Below, piece after piece: positions 51,655-60,744 of a stretch of 64,000 nucleotides of DNA (positions are counted from its first letter, which is position 1; each line of letters starts with the position of its first letter). The position numbers and the translations under genes are program-made. The DNA is from Actinomyces wuliandei (GTDB lineage: Bacteria > Actinomycetota > Actinomycetes > Actinomycetales > Actinomycetaceae): contig NZ_CP025227.1 in assembly GCF_004010955.1 (NCBI RefSeq), forward strand, positions 496,001-560,000, read 5' to 3'. The notes under the pieces were generated by a model. That model was not told the origin of the DNA and made no database searches. It saw only the letters and a list, made by a program, of their open reading frames with translations.

Positions 51655-54279
51655 CTACTGCCTGGGGACTTCCTCGTAGATGACGTCGATGATCTTGATG
51701 GTCCTGCCGTCGGGGAGGGTGGCGTGTGCGGGTTTGTCGGGGGAGACCAGGGCGTCGAAGGCCGACTGGTCCCCTCCGTATGGTGAGCTTCCGTGCTTGA
51801 CCTCGATGCCGACCCAGGTGCCGTCCTGCCTCTGGGCGAAGCCATCGTAGTAGCGGTCGTACCTCATACCTGCCACCCGTGCGACGCGCCTTTCGGCGAC
51901 CATCTCCCGCAGGGGCGTACCAAACTGATCCATCTGGCGACGGAAGTCCTCGCGTCCCTGCCACTCGGAGTGGTCGTAGCCGTGGGAGCCCTCGTTCCTG
52001 CGAGCAAACAACCCGTAGCGGTCGTGTCCGTCGCCTCGGTTGACTCCCTGGCCGGGGCGCTTGCTGGGCGGTGGCTGGGGCCTGGCCCGGCGTGTGCCGC
52101 CTGTCCCGGCTGTGCCTGTCGTGTGTGTGTGGTGGGTGCTGTGGTGGGCGCGGTGCAGGGTGCGGGGGTCTGGTGCGGGGTGGGGGTAGGCGGGTGCGAG
52201 TCCGTGGCCGGGCAGGAGGTCGTCGAGCAGGGAGGCGTTGCGCCACAGGCGGGGCTCGGCCAGGTCCTGGGCTGCGTGGTGGGCCAGGAGGCCTCCGGCG
52301 GCGCCCAGGGCTCCGCCGAGGGCCTTGGTGGTCAGCCACAGGGTGGTGTCGGCGGCGATCTCGGCGGGGGTGTGGGTGGCCAGGTAGGAGGAGACGGTGC
52401 CCTTGGGGTCGCGTGCCAGGTCGGCGGCGGTGTGGGCCGAGTCCAGCATGGCCAGGGAGGTGCCTGCGGTGAAGGCCAGTGACAGGGAGCCGCCGGTGGC
52501 GACCACGGCCGCGCCCAGGGCGACCATGAGCAGGCCCTGCTCCAGGGGCGACAGGGACTCCCACCACGTGCCCAGCGCGTCCAGCACGCTGGCCAGGCTC
52601 ACCCCGCCCGGGGCGGTCAGCGACTCACGCAGCCCGCCTGCCAGGGACGGCACCCCGGCCAGCACCACCACCCCCACCACCGAGACCACTAGCGCCAGGG
52701 CTACCACGGACCAGCGGCCGGGGCCGCTGTCAGCGACCCCGCGTGCGGCCAGCTCGCGCGCCTGGCGCAGCCCCACCACGGTGCGGGCCGCCAGCCGGTG
52801 TCGCCCCAGCGCCTTACCCGCTGCCAGGGCGCGCCAGGCCAGGCGCGCCTCGACCAGGGGCAGGAGCAGCGCGTCCACCACGTCCGCCCTCCACCGGCCC
52901 CACCGGGTAGGCGGCAGGGCGGCCATCCGCCGCCACCGCCACACGCCCAGCCAGCCCCCGCCCACGGCGCCGTCGTACACGCCGACGTCCTCCAGGAGCT
53001 TGGTGGAGTACCCGCCTGCCCACAGGATGCGCGCGTCCAGGACGGCGGCCGCCACCAGCACCGCCAGCAGCAGCCATCCGCGCCCCGCGCCCCCGCCGGT
53101 GAGCGTGCTGGTGATCCCGACCACGAGTGAGGGCGCCTCGCCTTTGGTATTGGCCCAGGTCAGGTTCTCGGTAGAGGCGTTGCGCCCCGCGTGGTCAACC
53201 ACTGCCACCCACCAGGTCAGCACGGGCAGCACCACGCTGACGGCCCGCAGGGCTGCCGCCTGGCGCGGCGTGCCCTTCAGGTGCTGGGAGCGCCACCACA
53301 GGTGGCGTCCCACTCCGGTGGCCGCCGCCACCAGGCCGGTGACCACCGCGTGCCCGCCAAAGGACAGAGCGGCCGGCGACTCCCCGGAAAAGGGCGACAG
53401 GCCGAAGGTCGTCGCCCCCATGCACTCCATCATGTTGGAGCCGCTGGTCACGGAGCAGAACGCCCGGTCCATCGTGGTCCACACCAGCCCGGTAGCCTCC
53501 GTGTAGGCAAGCCGCCTGGCGCCCTCCTCCATCGCCATGAACCCGGCACCGCAGGCCACGCCCAGCACCAGCCAGTCGGACACCAGCAGACGCCGTACCC
53601 GTCCCGGCGCTACCACGGCCAGGACCATCAGCGGCACCAGCTTGCCCAGCTCCTCGACCAGTGGAGCCGCCACCACCTGCGCCTCTACGGACCTCATCGA
53701 GACATCGGCGGCCTCCACCAGCCGTGACGACACCCAGGCCACCACTCCCGCCCAGGGTGCCGAGACGGCAAACACCACCGAGACCAGCTGCCACGGCACC
53801 GACTTGGTGCGTGCCAGCCAGAACCAGGCCACCACCACCCACAGGCACCCCGCCCACGCCCCGAGGCTGTAGCGCAGGGAGGGCACCACCACCACCGCCG
53901 CGGCCACCAGCGGCAGCGCCGCCCACACGGCCAGCACCTGGAGGCGGCGCAGTACTGCCAGGCCGCGCCACCGGCGCAGCCGTGCCCCCAGGACCTCCCA
54001 CCACTCCAGGCCCAGCTCCCCGCCGGGCGCGGGGGCCGGGCCAGGCGCGGACGGAGGCGCAGGAGGAGGTGGGGGAGGCGCAGGAGGCACCTGCCCCGGA
54101 GGCTGTCGTCCCGGAGGGGCCTGCCCGCTGGGGGCCTGAGTGCGTGCAGGTCCACCTGCCGGGGGCGTGCCCGTCTGGCTGGGCCACACGCCGTAGCTCC
54201 TGACCGCTCCCGGGGGAGCCGGGGGAGGGGGCTGTGGCGCCTGTCCGCCCGGCGGGGCACCGTACCCGGGTGCAGTCAT
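51655..54279 (-). CDS. PrsW-type membrane protease fused to a C-terminal nuclease-like toxin domain
   Basis: The 874-residue protein begins with a 90-residue Pro-rich segment, then many membrane helices. Residues about 205-370 carry the four PrsW intramembrane-protease motifs: AAPLVEELGK (Glu pair near 210), GAGFMAMEE (near 250), GGHAVVTG (His near 310) and VDHAGRN (His near 363). More helices follow to about residue 660, then a hydrophilic linker. The last about 75 residues read RYDRYYDGF, VGIEVKHGSS, GDQSAFDALV: a D-x13-E-x-K pattern of PD-(D/E)XK nucleases, close to restriction-endonuclease-fold toxin domains. I infer a polymorphic toxin with its own membrane protease. The ATG at 54279 follows AGAGGA. 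Confidence 0.8.
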   Translation of the reverse strand: MTAPGYGAPPGGQAPQPPPPAPPGAVRSYGVWPSQTGTPPAGGPARTQAPSGQAPPGRQPPGQVPPAPPPPPPAPPSAPGPAPAPGGELGLEWWEVLGARLRRWRGLAVLRRLQVLAVWAALPLVAAAVVVVPSLRYSLGAWAGCLWVVVAWFWLARTKSVPWQLVSVVFAVSAPWAGVVAWVSSRLVEAADVSMRSVEAQVVAAPLVEELGKLVPLMVLAVVAPGRVRRLLVSDWLVLGVACGAGFMAMEEGARRLAYTEATGLVWTTMDRAFCSVTSGSNMMECMGATTFGLSPFSGESPAALSFGGHAVVTGLVAAATGVGRHLWWRSQHLKGTPRQAAALRAVSVVLPVLTWWVAVVDHAGRNASTENLTWANTKGEAPSLVVGITSTLTGGGAGRGWLLLAVLVAAAVLDARILWAGGYSTKLLEDVGVYDGAVGGGWLGVWRWRRMAALPPTRWGRWRADVVDALLLPLVEARLAWRALAAGKALGRHRLAARTVVGLRQARELAARGVADSGPGRWSVVALALVVSVVGVVVLAGVPSLAGGLRESLTAPGGVSLASVLDALGTWWESLSPLEQGLLMVALGAAVVATGGSLSLAFTAGTSLAMLDSAHTAADLARDPKGTVSSYLATHTPAEIAADTTLWLTTKALGGALGAAGGLLAHHAAQDLAEPRLWRNASLLDDLLPGHGLAPAYPHPAPDPRTLHRAHHSTHHTHTTGTAGTGGTRRARPQPPPSKRPGQGVNRGDGHDRYGLFARRNEGSHGYDHSEWQGREDFRRQMDQFGTPLREMVAERRVARVAGMRYDRYYDGFAQRQDGTWVGIEVKHGSSPYGGDQSAFDALVSPDKPAHATLPDGRTIKIIDVIYEEVPRQ

Positions 54280-54470
54280 CACGGTCCTCTCACGGCCACA
54301 GGTGTCGGCTTACTGTCCCGCCTGGTGCAGGTCGGTACCAGGTACGGGGCTGCAATCACGGAACTGTAACGGAGCGGGGTCGCTGTCACAACACGCGCCG
54401 CCTGCGCGCCCCTGGCAACGCCCAGGAACCTCCCCGGCGCAGGCCAGCACTGTTTTCTGTGACCTTTTCG

Positions 54471-54476
54471 TATTCT
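54471..54476 (+). promoter_or_regulatory. -10 box of menC (leaderless start)
   Basis: TATTCT ends 6 nt before the GTG at 54483, so transcription should start at the start codon. No clear -35 hexamer is seen. The 200-bp region 54283-54482 between the divergent toxin gene and menC contains no other gene. Confidence 0.55.
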
Positions 54477-54482
54477 AGGTCC

Positions 54483-55574
54483 GTGACCTCTCCAGCAACG
54501 TCACTCGGTGGCGAGATCGACATGGCCGCGCTGCGGGCGCAGGACCCCACCGGGCTTCTCGACGGCATCGACCGGGCCCTCGCCTGGGACATCCCCCTGT
54601 CGACCCGCTTCCGTGGGCTGACCCACCGCGACGGCGTGCTCCTCCACGGTCCCGGCGGTTGGGGGGAGGTGTCCCCCTTCTGGGACCACGGGGCCGAGGC
54701 CTCCGCCCCCTGGTTGGCTGCAGGCCTGTCCCAGGCACGCGGGGACGTCGCCCCGCCACGCTACCGGGAGACGGTCCCCGTCAACGTCACCGTCCCCGAG
54801 GTCAGTGCCCGGCAGGCGCACCAGATGGTCACCGCCTCCGGGGCCGCTACCGCCAAGGTCAAGGTGAGCGGCTCCCCGCAGGCCCTGGCCGCCGACCAGG
54901 AGCGCCTGGAAGCGGTCCGCGACGCCGTCGGGCGCTCCGGGCAGGTGCGTATTGACGTCAACGGTGCCTGGGACCTGGAGACGGCCCGCACGGTCCTGCC
55001 GCTCATGGACGCTGCCGCCGGGGGGCTGGAGTACGTGGAGCAGCCCTGCTCAGACGTGGAGGACCTGGCCGCCCTGCGCCGGGACGTGGACGTGCGCGTG
55101 GCCGCCGACGAGTCGATCCGCCTGTCCGCGGACCCTCTGCGCGTGGCGCGCCGCATGGCCGCCGACGTCGCCGTCCTCAAGGTCGCCCCCCTGGGTGGTA
55201 TCCATCGCTCGCTCGACCTGGCCGAGCGCCTGGGGCTTCCCGCCGTGGTCTCCTCCGCGCTGGACACCTCCGTGGGGGTGGGGGCCGGGGCGGTCCTGGC
55301 CTCGACCCTGCCGGTCCTGGGGCACGCCTGCGGGCTGGGCACGGTCCGGATGCTGCGCCGCGACGTCGCTGAACCCAGCACCCTTCCCACCGACGGGGTG
55401 CTGACGGTGCGCACCCCCCACGTCTCCACCACCCTCCTGCAGGCTGCTGCGGCGCACGACGACCTCACCGCGCGGTGGCAGGTGCGCCTGACCCACCTTC
55501 TGGGGGCGCTGCGGGCACGTCGTGAGCGCGAGGCCCGTGACCCTGCCGTCGCCGTCGCCGGTCTGCCCCTGTGA
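54483..55574 (+). CDS. menC: o-Succinylbenzoate synthase
   Basis: The 363-residue protein is an enolase-superfamily MenC. The catalytic Lys pair lies in AKVKVSG, metal ligands in RIDVNGAWDLE (Asp), EYVEQPC (Glu) and VAADESIR (Asp), and the second Lys in AVLKVAPLGG. It dehydrates SHCHC to o-succinylbenzoate, the substrate of MenE. The GTG at 54483 is chosen because of the TATTCT box 6 nt upstream and because the conserved region starts shortly after; the open frame back to 54234 is not conserved. menD follows after 188 bp, in which only weak hairpins are seen. Confidence 0.93.
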   Translation: MTSPATSLGGEIDMAALRAQDPTGLLDGIDRALAWDIPLSTRFRGLTHRDGVLLHGPGGWGEVSPFWDHGAEASAPWLAAGLSQARGDVAPPRYRETVPVNVTVPEVSARQAHQMVTASGAATAKVKVSGSPQALAADQERLEAVRDAVGRSGQVRIDVNGAWDLETARTVLPLMDAAAGGLEYVEQPCSDVEDLAALRRDVDVRVAADESIRLSADPLRVARRMAADVAVLKVAPLGGIHRSLDLAERLGLPAVVSSALDTSVGVGAGAVLASTLPVLGHACGLGTVRMLRRDVAEPSTLPTDGVLTVRTPHVSTTLLQAAAAHDDLTARWQVRLTHLLGALRARREREARDPAVAVAGLPL

Positions 55575-55762
55575 GACAGGGGCCTCACGAAGGCCTCGGC
55601 TGCCAGGCGGTCGCTCAGGTGGTCGTGTCACGTAGGTCACGGCCTCGGCGGTGCGGACGGGACAGGGCCGGCCTGTCGCTGCGGGCGGACAGGTTGTAGG
55701 CGGACAGGGCGTCCGTGAGGGGGTTCGCGGCTGGCGTGCCACCCGGTCCGTATCCTGTGCCG

Positions 55763-57754
55763 GTGACCCTCTCAACGCCTCCAGGTACGCAGCCGCCCTC
55801 GCTGGTGCTGGCCCGGGCGGTCGTGGCCGCGCTCCTGGCTGAGGGGGTGCGTGAGGCCGTGCTGTGCCCGGGGTCGCGCAACGCCCCTCTGGCCTGGGCG
55901 CTGGCCGATGCCGCCGAGGCCGGCCGTGTGCAGCTGCGCGTGGTCCTCGACGAGCGCAGTGCCGGGTTCATGGCTCTGGGGATGGCGCGCGCCCACGCCC
56001 TGGAGGGGCGCCTGCTCCCGGCGGCCGTGGTCACCACCTCCGGGACGGCGGTGCCTAACCTCCACCCTGCCGCGTGCGAGGCCGACGCCGCTGGCGTCCC
56101 GCTCCTCCTGGTGTGCGCAGACCGTCCCCACGAGCTGGTCGGCACCGGTGCCAACCAGACCATGCAGCAGACCTCGGTCTTTGCCGACGCGGTGCGTGCC
56201 GTCGTGGACCTGCCCGCCGACCTCACGGCCGACCTGGGGGCACGGGAGGGGACGGCCGCCGTGGCCGGGCAGGTGCGCAGCGCCGTCGCCGCTGCCACGG
56301 GCGCACTCTCCCGCGACCCCGGCCCGGTTCTGGTCAACACCCGGTTCCGCCCGCCCTTGGCCCCCCTGGTGCCTCCGGCTCAGCAGGAGCCGGGAGAGCC
56401 GTCCGCCCCTGGTCAGGGGGTGGAGACCGCCAACCGTCCCGCTACCTCTCCCCGCCCTGCGCCCGGGCACCCTGGCGACGCCGCCGTCCGACCCATGACT
56501 GGCACCGTCACGGATCTGCGCGCGGCCGTCCCGGGTCTGCCGGACCTGCGTCTCCCGGGCCCGGCTGACCTGGCTGACCGGGGTGCTCCTGCCAGCACCC
56601 GGGGGCTCGTCGTAGCCGGGGACACCCCGCACCCGGGGACCGGGCGCACGGCCCGGTCCCTGGCTGAGGCACTGGGGTGGCCGCTGCTGGCCGAGCCAAC
56701 CTCCCAGGCCCGGGGCGGCCCCAGCGCCCTGACACGCTACGCCGAGCTCCTGGGTACCCAGGCGGGACAGGAGCTGGCCTCCCGTGCCGAGCACGTCGTC
56801 GTGGCCGGCCACCCCAGCCTCAGCCGACCTGTCTCCGCGCTCCTGGGCCGCCACGACCTGGCGGTGACGGTCCTGGCCGAGCGCGCCCGCTGGACCGACG
56901 TCGCCGGGACCGCGAGCGAGATCGTCCACATCGACCCCACCACGCTGTCGCGTAGTCCTGGCCTGCCCCACGACCCTTCCCTGGCGCTGCTCGTGGCCCG
57001 GGCCTGCGGCCTGGGCGCGGCCCCTCCGGGGTGGCTGCGCTCCTGGCACGACGCGGTGGCCGCCCTGCCCGCCGTGCGGCCAGGTGCCGCCGACGAGGCG
57101 GTGGAGGCGGTGTGGCAGGCCTGCCTGAGGCCGGGGGCGCCCCTGCTGGTGGTGGGCTCCTCGATGACGGTGCGCCGCCTGGACCGGCTCGCCGCGCCCG
57201 CAGGCCGTGAGGAGGCCCTGGGCGGTGACCCCGGCAGTGACCCGGACAGTGACCTGGACGGCACCCGCAGCACGCCTGGCGGCGCACCTGGAGCCTCGGC
57301 CGCTCCCCGTGCCGTCGCCAACCGGGGTCTGGCGGGGATCGACGGCACGGTGGCCACCGCCGTCGGCCTGGCCGTGGGCTCGCGCGCGCCAGTGCGCTCG
57401 GTCATGGGGGACCTTACCTTTCTGCACGACGCCATGTCCCTGGTGCACGGGACCGCCGAGACCGAGCCGGACCTCCAGGTCGTGGTCATTGACGACTCCG
57501 GGGGGAGCATCCTGCGCGGCCTGGAGTACGCCGACGTCATCGACAGCCAGCGCCTGGAGCGGCTCCTCGCCGCCCCCCAGGCCGTTGACGTGGCGCAGCT
57601 GGCCCAGGCCGCTGGTGCCCGTACCCTCCTGCCCTCCAGCGCGGCCGAGCTGCGGGACCTGCTGGACCAGCCGGTGCAGGGGCTCAGCGTTATTGTGATC
57701 CGGGAGGCTTCGGTGCGCCAGGGTTCTTCGGTATCCTCCTGGGCGGACGGATAG
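55763..57754 (+). CDS. menD: SEPHCHC synthase (2-oxoglutarate decarboxylase step of menaquinone synthesis)
   Basis: The 663-residue protein is a thiamine-diphosphate enzyme of the MenD type. It shows VLCPGSRNAPLAWAL and DERSAGFMALGMA at the N-terminus, TTSGTAVPNLHPAACEAD, DRPHELVGTGANQTM, and the C-terminal ThDP-binding ANRGLAGIDGTVATAVGLAVG and MGDLTFLHDAMSL. An insertion of about 40 residues, rich in Pro and Thr, lies near residue 225, and another Gly/Asp-rich one near 495. The GTG at 55763 is preceded by TATCCT (55751-55756) at 6 nt, again a leaderless start; the upstream GTG at 55715 is not needed. Confidence 0.94.
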   Translation: MTLSTPPGTQPPSLVLARAVVAALLAEGVREAVLCPGSRNAPLAWALADAAEAGRVQLRVVLDERSAGFMALGMARAHALEGRLLPAAVVTTSGTAVPNLHPAACEADAAGVPLLLVCADRPHELVGTGANQTMQQTSVFADAVRAVVDLPADLTADLGAREGTAAVAGQVRSAVAAATGALSRDPGPVLVNTRFRPPLAPLVPPAQQEPGEPSAPGQGVETANRPATSPRPAPGHPGDAAVRPMTGTVTDLRAAVPGLPDLRLPGPADLADRGAPASTRGLVVAGDTPHPGTGRTARSLAEALGWPLLAEPTSQARGGPSALTRYAELLGTQAGQELASRAEHVVVAGHPSLSRPVSALLGRHDLAVTVLAERARWTDVAGTASEIVHIDPTTLSRSPGLPHDPSLALLVARACGLGAAPPGWLRSWHDAVAALPAVRPGAADEAVEAVWQACLRPGAPLLVVGSSMTVRRLDRLAAPAGREEALGGDPGSDPDSDLDGTRSTPGGAPGASAAPRAVANRGLAGIDGTVATAVGLAVGSRAPVRSVMGDLTFLHDAMSLVHGTAETEPDLQVVVIDDSGGSILRGLEYADVIDSQRLERLLAAPQAVDVAQLAQAAGARTLLPSSAAELRDLLDQPVQGLSVIVIREASVRQGSSVSSWADG

Positions 57755-57925
57755 GAACGGAAGGAAGCACGCGGCTGCCTGGCAGCGGCTCCCCGAGGTG
57801 TCTGGTGCGTGACGGCTGCACGATCCACAGCGGATGCTCAGACTCGCGTTGGAGGCGCCTCAGGAAGCCGGTGTTGGCTTCTGGGCGACGGGCCGTGGAG
57901 CCGCAGGCTCAAGGAGGAAACGTAT

Positions 57926-59665
57926 ATGACCAGCAACGACGACACCACTCCCAGCGGGTACGGGTCAGTCGGCTCCGGTGAGGAGGAGACCGTCTCCTAC
58001 GGTGACTACGCCGAGGAGGAGAAGACCGTCCCCTACGGGCAGCAGGCGGCATTCTCCTCTGCGGCGCCGTCCTCCCCGGACCCGGACCAGGCGGAGACAC
58101 CTCCCTCCGGCGTCCCGACGCCCGGACAGGCTGGGCGGGCTGAGCAAGCCGGGCAGGCCCGCCCCGGTGTCCCGCCGGAGCCCGCTGGCTACACGGGCTC
58201 CGGCTACGGGGTGTCCTACGGTGCCTCGTACGGTACTTCTCAGGCTCCCCGCTCCTACAGTGCCCCCGCCTACGGCTCCTCCGCCCCCTCTGCAGCTGCA
58301 GCGACCACTGGTAGTGCCGGCACTACCAGTGGTGCCTCCGCGCCGTCCGCTGCCCCGACGGCCGCCACGGCTTCTTCCGTCTCCACGGCCTCAGCATCCT
58401 CCGCAGCGCCCACCACAGCGCCCACGGCGTCCTACGGTGCTGCTGCGCCCTACCCTGCCGCTGGCTCCTCTGCCGCGGCAGGCCCGGACCTGGCCGCTCC
58501 CGCCACCGGTCCGGCTGTGGCCTCTGGCTCGGGTGGCGGGCGGCGCCGGGGGCCGGGTTGGGGCGCCCTGGCGGGAGCCACGGCGGTGGCCGTCCTGCTC
58601 GGAGCCGGCGGCGGCGCGGCCGTCAGCTCCGTGCTCGGCAACGCTCCTGGCTCCCCCTCCGCGACCGCGACCGCGCCCACGGCGATCGCCACCGGGGACA
58701 CGACCCAGGTCGTGGAGTCCACGGGCGAGACCCCGGACTGGGAGGCGGTTGTCGCGGCAGTGTCCAACGCCGTTGTCGCCATCACCTTCGAGAGTGGCGA
58801 CAGCGAGGGGGGCGTGGGCTCGGGAGTTATCTACGACAGCTCCGGCCACGTCCTGACCAACAACCACGTCGTCTCCACGGCCCGCCAGCTCTACGTCACC
58901 CTCGCTGACGGGCGGATGTACGAGGCTGAGGTCACCGGCACCGACCCGGCTACCGACCTGGCGGTCATCCAGATCGTGGACGCCCCCGACGACCTGACTG
59001 TCGCCCAGTTCGGCAACTCGGACTCGCTGGTCACCGGCCAGGACGTCATGGCGATTGGTAACCCGCTGGGTCTGTCCTCCACGGCTACCACGGGGATCAT
59101 CTCCGCCCTCAACCGCCCGGTGGTCAACTCTGAGGACGGCTCCGGCACCTCAGGCTCGAGGGCGAACGTGTACACCAACGCCATCCAGATCGACGCGGCC
59201 ATCAACCCGGGCAACTCCGGGGGGCCCCTCTTTGACGAGAAGGGCTACGTCATCGGCATCACCAGCTCGATCGCCAGCATCGCCGACAGCCCAGGCAACA
59301 TCGGCATCGGGTTCGCCATCCCCAGCGACCTCGCCAAGAAGGTGGCCGACCAGCTGATCGAGTCCGGCTCCGCCACCCACGCCTACCTGGGAGTGGGTCT
59401 CACCAACGGCACGGCTCAGGCGGACGGGGAGGAGCGCGGGGGAGCCGAGGTCACCTCGGTGGAGTCCGGGTCCCCCGCCGCCGAGGCGGGGCTGGAGAAG
59501 GGTGACGTCATTGTCGCCATCGACGGCAAGACCACGGCCCAGGACGCTGCCCTGACAGGTTTCGTGCGCCAGTACTCCGCCGGGGACACGGTCACGCTGA
59601 CAGTCATCCGTGACGGGTCCTCGCGTGACGTGGAGGTGACGCTCGCGGAGCGTCCCGACTCCTGA
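57926..59665 (+). CDS. HtrA/DegP-like trypsin-type protease with PDZ domain
   Basis: The 579-residue protein starts at an ATG with AAGGAGG 8 nt upstream. Residues 1-205 are low complexity, rich in Tyr, Ser, Ala, Thr and Pro, with repeated YGS/YG motifs, and are presumably cytoplasmic. One membrane helix follows (WGALAGATAVAVLLGAGGGA, about 212-232). The protease domain has the triad His314 (TNNHVVS), Asp344 (DLAVIQI) and Ser431 (GNSGGPL), and a C-terminal PDZ domain spans about 485-575 (AEAGLEKGDVIVAIDGK). It is a membrane-anchored envelope quality-control protease. It stands alone between menD and the convergent menG. Confidence 0.92.
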   Translation: MTSNDDTTPSGYGSVGSGEEETVSYGDYAEEEKTVPYGQQAAFSSAAPSSPDPDQAETPPSGVPTPGQAGRAEQAGQARPGVPPEPAGYTGSGYGVSYGASYGTSQAPRSYSAPAYGSSAPSAAAATTGSAGTTSGASAPSAAPTAATASSVSTASASSAAPTTAPTASYGAAAPYPAAGSSAAAGPDLAAPATGPAVASGSGGGRRRGPGWGALAGATAVAVLLGAGGGAAVSSVLGNAPGSPSATATAPTAIATGDTTQVVESTGETPDWEAVVAAVSNAVVAITFESGDSEGGVGSGVIYDSSGHVLTNNHVVSTARQLYVTLADGRMYEAEVTGTDPATDLAVIQIVDAPDDLTVAQFGNSDSLVTGQDVMAIGNPLGLSSTATTGIISALNRPVVNSEDGSGTSGSRANVYTNAIQIDAAINPGNSGGPLFDEKGYVIGITSSIASIADSPGNIGIGFAIPSDLAKKVADQLIESGSATHAYLGVGLTNGTAQADGEERGGAEVTSVESGSPAAEAGLEKGDVIVAIDGKTTAQDAALTGFVRQYSAGDTVTLTVIRDGSSRDVEVTLAERPDS

Positions 59666-59723
59666 ACGCGCCCGGTGCGGTCCTGCCCGGGGGTGCGGCC
59701 CTGCCCGGGCAGGTGCCGGTGGC

Positions 59724-60443
59724 TCAGTCCTGCCGGTCCTGTGGACGGGTTGCCCGGTGCACGGCGACGACCCCCCCGGAGAGGTTCTTGTAGCCCACGC
59801 CGCGCCACCCGGCCTGGTGCATGAGGCGGGCCAGCCCGGTCTGGTCGGGCCAGGCCAGGATCGACTCGCCCAGGTAGTCGTAGGCCTCGCTGCTGGAGGA
59901 CACCAGGCGTGCCGCCGCAGGCACGACGGTGCCCAGGTAGGAGCGGTACAGGCGACGCAGCACGGGGTGCACGGGCGTGGAGAACTCCGCGACCACCAGC
60001 CGCCCCCCGGGCCGGGTCACGCGGGCCATCTCCTCCAGGGCTCGCAGCGGGTCCTGGACGTTGCGCAGGCCGTAGGAAATCGTGGAGACGTCGAAGGAGG
60101 CGTCGGGGAAGGGGAGGCTCATGGCGTCCCCGACCACGAAGTGGATGCCGGGGTGGCGGCGTCGGCCCTCGGCGACCATGCCAGCAGAGAAGTCGCAGGC
60201 GACGACCTGGGCGCCGGCGGCGGCGTACCCGGCGGCGGAGGTTCCCGTCCCGGCCGCCAGGTCCAGGACCCGCCTGCCCGGCGCCGGCTCCACGGCGGCG
60301 CGGGTGACAGCGCGCCACATGCGCACCTGGAACAGGCTGGCCAGGTCGTTGGTGAGGTCGTAGCGGTGGGCGACAGCGTCGAACATCAAGGCGACCTCGC
60401 CGGGGTCCTTGGTGAGACTGGCTCGGCTGGAGACTGGGCTCAT
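59724..60443 (-). CDS. menG: Demethylmenaquinone methyltransferase
   Basis: The 239-residue protein is a UbiE/MenG-type class I methyltransferase for the last step of menaquinone synthesis. Landmarks: FDAVAHRYDLTNDLASLFQ, VLDLAAGTGTSAAGYA (SAM motif I), VVACDFSAGM, VGDAMSLPFPDASFDVSTISYGLRN in outline, and YDYLGESILAWPDQTGLARLM. The ATG at 60443 fits the usual UbiE N-terminus; the frame extends to 60878 without conservation. It converges on the protease gene, with a short CCTGCCCGGGCAGG palindrome (59699-59712) as possible terminator, and diverges from the reductase gene across 300 bp. Confidence 0.93.
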   Translation of the reverse strand: MSPVSSRASLTKDPGEVALMFDAVAHRYDLTNDLASLFQVRMWRAVTRAAVEPAPGRRVLDLAAGTGTSAAGYAAAGAQVVACDFSAGMVAEGRRRHPGIHFVVGDAMSLPFPDASFDVSTISYGLRNVQDPLRALEEMARVTRPGGRLVVAEFSTPVHPVLRRLYRSYLGTVVPAAARLVSSSSEAYDYLGESILAWPDQTGLARLMHQAGWRGVGYKNLSGGVVAVHRATRPQDRQD

Positions 60444-60744
60444 GGGGACATCATCGCAGGCCGGAGCCCTCCTCCGTACCCTGGGGCCCGGTGCGCTTCG
60501 GGTCCCAGGGAGGGCGCCCGAAGAGAAATTCGTCATTCTGGTAAGCCGTAATTCGTGTGCAACCGGGACGGGGGAAGTTGCTGGGGGCGTGCACCGTCTT
60601 CCCGGCACGGCAACGAAAAAACCGCTCCTCGGTACTGCGGTCAAATGGAGGGGCTGCCCTGGGTAGAGTCGGCTCAGCACCGTCTCCCGGGGGAGGGTCC
60701 CAAGGGTGGTGTGTGTCGTGCTCAGGTGCAGGAGAGGGGACGCA

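Noticed and set aside
55772-57448. 558-codon minus-strand open frame across menD
   Set aside because: Shadow of menD; low-complexity Gly/Arg/Val composition without motifs.
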